The position numbers and the translations under genes were made by a program. DNA of 64,000 nucleotides, from positions 1 through 64,000 of the forward strand of contig JAJXYF010000010.1 of NCBI GenBank assembly GCA_021780755.1. Direction: 5' to 3'. Under the pieces are notes generated by a model. It saw only the letters and a list, made by a program, of their open reading frames with translations. It was not told the DNA's origin and made no database searches. This DNA comes from Deltaproteobacteria bacterium (GTDB lineage Bacteria > Desulfobacterota > Binatia > Binatales > Binataceae). Below are positions 61,056 to 64,000 of this stretch, in pieces. How positions within the stretch are numbered: position 1 is the stretch's first letter; every line of letters starts with the position of its first letter.

Positions 61056-62075
61056 TCAGGGAATTATGGCGAAGTCGAAGGCGGGCGGGAGCTTTTCGGC
61101 GACGGTCTGGATGATGCCGGTGACGCGATCGCCGCGGATGACCGAGCCGTCGGTGAGGACGCCGAAGAATTCATCGTGGTTGGCGGGATTCGTCAGCAAG
61201 CGCATCGCCATGCCGCGCGAGGGATGGACGAGGCCGTCGGCATGGATCATTGGGGAGAAGCTGCGACCGTGGTCGGCGCTCTGGAAGAGCAGGGCGTCGG
61301 CACCGTCGGAGTTCATCGGCCACAGCGGGGGCGGCCCGGCGGCGGCGGCGATAAAGATGGCATTATCGGCGACGAGCAGGGGGACGGTGTACGAGCGGCT
61401 GAGTCCCTTCAAGTATTTCCATGAAGCGCCGGCGTCCGGGGAAGCATAGAAGCCGCGGCCGGTAGTGACGAAGAGGCGCCTGGAATCGGCGGGATCGGGG
61501 GCCACGCAATGAATATCGGAATAGACGCCACGGTTGAGCGGCTCGAAGCTGCGGCCGCGATCGGGCGAGCGATAGATGCCGCCCTCCTCGACGCCCACGT
61601 AGATGACGAGCGCGTTGGAGCGATCGAAGGCGATCGACCTGACGTGGGGGATGTGCGGCGGGGGCGGAAAGCCCCAGCGCTCGCGGCCGGGGATTTTGAG
61701 GAAGGCGGCGCATTCGTGGAATGAGTGGCCGTGGTCGAGACTGCGCAGGATGCGCGCGTGCGAAGTGCCGATGAAGACCTCGCCGGGGCCGTCGGAGGGC
61801 GCGGCGATCGACCAGATTTCCTCGTCGCGGACGGCGCCGGGGGTGATGTCGCGCCAATTACGGCCGCCGTCGTCGGAGCGGGCGAGTGAGCCGCGGCCCC
61901 GGGCGCTGCCGGCGTGCACATTATTAACGGAGCCGGCGTAGAGGACGCCGGGGTCGGCGGAATCCTGGGCGATACACCAGACCGAGGGCGGATCGGCGAG
62001 CGCCATCAAGGGCGGCCCGATGCGGTCCGGGTCGAGCATCACGATGCCCTTGGAGGTGCCGACGCAGAGGCGCAT
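61056..62075 (-). CDS. BNR/sortilin-like beta-propeller protein
   Basis: 339 residues without signal peptide or membrane segment. Contains repeated Asp-box blades: SLARSDDGGRNWRDI, RILRSLDHGHSFHEC, IYRSPDRGRSFEPL, FYASPDAGASWKYL, LFQSADHGRSFSPM, each in a strand context of about 45-50 residues, as in WD40/YVTN/BNR glycosidase-like and photosystem stability factor proteins. No sialidase active-site Arg triad is obvious, so enzymatic activity is uncertain. The stop of the following formyltransferase is 27 bases upstream, so the two are probably co-transcribed. Confidence 0.85.
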   Translation of the reverse strand: MRLCVGTSKGIVMLDPDRIGPPLMALADPPSVWCIAQDSADPGVLYAGSVNNVHAGSARGRGSLARSDDGGRNWRDITPGAVRDEEIWSIAAPSDGPGEVFIGTSHARILRSLDHGHSFHECAAFLKIPGRERWGFPPPPHIPHVRSIAFDRSNALVIYVGVEEGGIYRSPDRGRSFEPLNRGVYSDIHCVAPDPADSRRLFVTTGRGFYASPDAGASWKYLKGLSRSYTVPLLVADNAIFIAAAAGPPPLWPMNSDGADALLFQSADHGRSFSPMIHADGLVHPSRGMAMRLLTNPANHDEFFGVLTDGSVIRGDRVTGIIQTVAEKLPPAFDFAIIP

Positions 62076-62102
62076 CAGAGGATCCGAGCGGCGGGGCGCA
62101 AG

Positions 62103-63026
62103 CTATTCGAGCCGGGCGCCGACGGCGATTTCGCCGGCAGCGGCGAGGTCGGCGGGGGCGACTTTTTTCGGACTGGGATCGAAGCGGGCGCGGCGCACGA
62201 GGATCGAAGCGTCGTGGAGCGCGATGCGCATCCCGTCGCGATCGATGTTGACGACGGTGCCGGGAGCAGCGGTATCGCCGCCGCCGGCTTTGAGCATGGC
62301 GTCGTAGAGGCGGAGGCGGCGGCCGGCGAGGCTCGCGAAGGCGCCGGGCTGCGGATCGCATCCGCGGACGAGATCGTGGACGGCGCGCGCGGGCCGGTTG
62401 AAATCGATGGCGGCGTGCTCGTCGCGACAAGGGGCCTCGTAGGTGGCCAGCGCCTCGTCCTGCGGGGTAGCGGGAGCGTTGCCGGCGGCGATCAGGTCAA
62501 CGGCCTGGAGCATCGTTTCAATGCCGAGCGGAAAGAGCGAGTTGAAATAAAGCGAGCCGGTGGTATCGGCGGAACCGATCGGGACGCGGCGCTGGATCAG
62601 GATGGGGCCGGTGTCGATGCCGCGGTCGGGCCAAAACCAGGTGACGCCGGTCTCGGCGTCGCCCTCGATAATGGCCCAGTTGATCGCGCTGGCGCCGCGA
62701 TGGCGCGGGAGCAGCGACGGATGGAAGCAGATGGTCTTGAAGCGCGGGGCGTAAAGAATCCGCTCGGGCACGATGAGCGTGACGAAGGCCATGATGGCGA
62801 GGTCGGCGTCGAGCGCGCGGACCTGATCGAACTCGCGATCGCCGCGGAAGGAGGCGGGCTGGCTGAGCGGCAGGCCGAGTTCGAGGGCCTTGGTCTTGAG
62901 CGGATCGGGCCGGGCGCCGGGCACGTCGGCCGGGGCGAAGACGTGCGCGATCTGATGACCGCCGGCGTGGAGCGCTTCGAGGGCTTTCTCGGCAAAGGCC
63001 GCCTGTCCGATGAGAACGATACGCAC
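62103..63026 (-). CDS. Formyltransferase family protein, 10-formyl-THF hydrolase-like
   Basis: 307 residues with an N-terminal formyltransferase fold (MRIVLIGQAAFAEKALEALHAGGH) and the active-site block FHPSLLPRHRGASAINWAI, GVTWFWPDRGIDTGPIL with Asn, His and Asp of the 10-formyl-THF enzymes. The sequence around GASAINW and DTGPILIQRR, then LFPLGIETMLQAVDLIAAG, resembles the N-terminal hydrolase domain of eukaryotic 10-formyl-THF dehydrogenase more than methionyl-tRNA formyltransferase. The C-terminal domain (IDFNRPARAVHDLVRGCDPQPGAFASLAG) fits both. Likely adjusts one-carbon folate pools or formylates a small amine. True Fmt is probably elsewhere. Confidence 0.88.
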   Translation of the reverse strand: MRIVLIGQAAFAEKALEALHAGGHQIAHVFAPADVPGARPDPLKTKALELGLPLSQPASFRGDREFDQVRALDADLAIMAFVTLIVPERILYAPRFKTICFHPSLLPRHRGASAINWAIIEGDAETGVTWFWPDRGIDTGPILIQRRVPIGSADTTGSLYFNSLFPLGIETMLQAVDLIAAGNAPATPQDEALATYEAPCRDEHAAIDFNRPARAVHDLVRGCDPQPGAFASLAGRRLRLYDAMLKAGGGDTAAPGTVVNIDRDGMRIALHDASILVRRARFDPSPKKVAPADLAAAGEIAVGARLE

Positions 63027-63787
63027 CTACATCCACCTCCCACTGCGAGCACCAGCGGAAAGCTAACAAAAGAGTCGGGCGGGTGCACGCGGGTGGGCGG
63101 TGATTCGTCCACATGGCACGGCATAGCACAATACAGTTAGCAGATGGCGGAGGGGCGGGGACGGAAGGGTATTGAAATGGCGGGAAGCACAAGATTGCGG
63201 TTATGTGAAGGACATTTGATCTCGTGATTAATCTTTGCTACATAGGCTGACGCGCTTGCGCCCAAGCATGAAATCAACTGTCATGCGCAGGTTCGGGAGC
63301 GTAACCGTAAGGCGTGCGGGTCAGTCTGCGGACCGCGCGAGCACAGGTTGCGAGATGGAGTGGGGAAGTCGTTTGCGAGGTTAGGCGGAGGAGGTGCGGA
63401 GCGAAGTAGTTTCCGCGGCGCGGATTAGTTTGGCTGCAAGGTGCGATCAGGTTCTGTTCAAATCGTTCAGGTTCTGATCTTCAAGCAGAGAACGGCCGAC
63501 ATTATCAATTCAGACCAGCCCGCACGGCTGGAGGGGGTGGTCCGGCCGGACCAAGCGAATCCGAAGCGCAATCGGGAATCGACCCAGCAACCGTATTTCG
63601 ATCGCCTAAAAACGAACGACGCAGTCGGCTACACAAGGGTACAGTCGGAGTCCAATCGGTTCAGGGGGCTCGAATCATCAAACTGGGGACCGAGTGTCGC
63701 TCTCTCCAAGAGGTTCCAGTGTCAGTCAGGCAGGGAGGAATTTGGATGGAGACTGAAGTGCACGTGGGGTGTTCGTCCGGGGGAGTC
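63027..63787. other. Long intergenic region upstream of the right-edge gene
   Basis: About 760 bases. Frames on both strands are short and lack ribosome sites or family-like sequence. The part from 63180 to 63260 is locally AT-richer and may hold promoters. No RNA gene or riboswitch was recognised. Confidence 0.5.
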
Positions 63788-64000
63788 ATGAGAAAGATCG
63801 TGGCGCTGGGGTTGGCGCTGGCGATCGTCGGACTCTGCGCCGGGAAATCAATGGCCGGCGATCTGTCGGCGCAGCCGGGGGGCTTGAACGTAACCGGAGC
63901 GACCGCATCGGTACTGCCCGATGGGCCGGCAGGCGGCGCGGCGCCCGAGGAATCCTGGTTGAGCGGCTTACATGTGTCGGGATTCTTGAGCCAGACCTTC
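63788..64000 (+). CDS. Exported protein, N-terminus only (right edge)
   Basis: Frame open from ATG 63788 to the window end, 71 residues. GGGGGAG lies just before the start. Signal peptide KIVALGLALAIVGLCAGKSMA with a likely cut after SMA, then a Gly/Pro-rich start of the mature protein and WLSGLHVSGFLSQTF at the edge. The GFLSQTF stretch recalls the first strand of large outer-membrane proteins (DUF1302-like), but too little is visible to be sure. Confidence 0.65.
   Translation, partial: MRKIVALGLALAIVGLCAGKSMAGDLSAQPGGLNVTGATASVLPDGPAGGAAPEESWLSGLHVSGFLSQTF

Noticed and set aside
61914-63140. 408-codon plus-strand frame opposite the formyltransferase
   Set aside because: Antisense to a gene with complete active-site motifs; Gly/Asp/Val-rich low-complexity product.
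63441-63791. 116-codon frame before the right-edge gene as a real gene
   Set aside because: No ribosome site, no family-like features, and it overlaps the ribosome site and start of the exported-protein gene.

Overview
The window is GC-rich, densely coded bacterial chromosome from a Gram-negative (outer-membrane TolC and RND systems, MacAB, lipoproteins, a primary sigma factor with a full region 1-4 layout). Gene content (family III CoA-transferase, early-cobalt-insertion B12 pathway combined with O2-dependent BluB, several efflux systems) would fit an uncultured soil lineage of the former Deltaproteobacteria or Binatota type, but nothing here fixes the taxon and that placement is a guess.

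Layout. 1-2.1 kb: macrolide-type ABC export (MacB-like ATPase cut by the window edge, MacA-like adaptor). 2.3-3.5 kb: CoA-transferase. 3.6-5.7 kb: a restriction-modification remnant, with a Vsr nuclease fused to a C5-cytosine methyltransferase followed by a GIY-YIG nuclease gene that ends in a perfect parS site. 5.9-7.7 kb: rpoD with its own promoter and terminator. 8.2-11.6 kb: Ca2+/cation antiporter and a family B DNA polymerase. 11.9-25.4 kb: an AT-rich promoter island, two very large secreted proteins with G8/CEMIP-like beta-helix features (facing each other across a methyltransferase, tRNA-Thr(CGT) and a decayed IS3 element) and a seven-bladed beta-propeller lipoprotein divergent from the second one.

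25.6-30.2 kb: a mobile-element scar (IS21 fragment, two very long perfect inverted repeats, complete IS256-family transposase gene, xis-like gene, integrase cut by the IS256 element) that has removed the 3' two thirds of cobQ. 30.2-45.6 kb: an 18-gene cobalamin operon on the minus strand, headed by a promoter, a B12 riboswitch and a terminator. It runs cbiX, a DUF3209-like gene, an FNR-like oxidoreductase, cbiD, cbiC, cbiET, cbiL, cbiG, cbiH, an unknown gene, cbiF, cobA-hemD, bluB (frameshifted), cobB/cbiA, cbtB, cbtA, cobO, cobQ'. It makes the corrin ring from uroporphyrinogen III by the early-cobalt route; no recognisable precorrin-6A reductase (CbiJ/CobK) is present, so the unknown genes are of interest.

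46.1-54.3 kb: blaI-blaR1-czcCBA-dedA, an efflux operon under a BlaI/M56 protease pair with a visible dyad operator. 54.4-60.5 kb: padR-tolC-RND-adaptor, a second efflux operon. 60.5-61.0 kb: gene debris. 61.1-63.0 kb: a BNR-type beta-propeller and a 10-formyl-THF-hydrolase-like formyltransferase. 63.8 kb to the end: the start of an exported protein.
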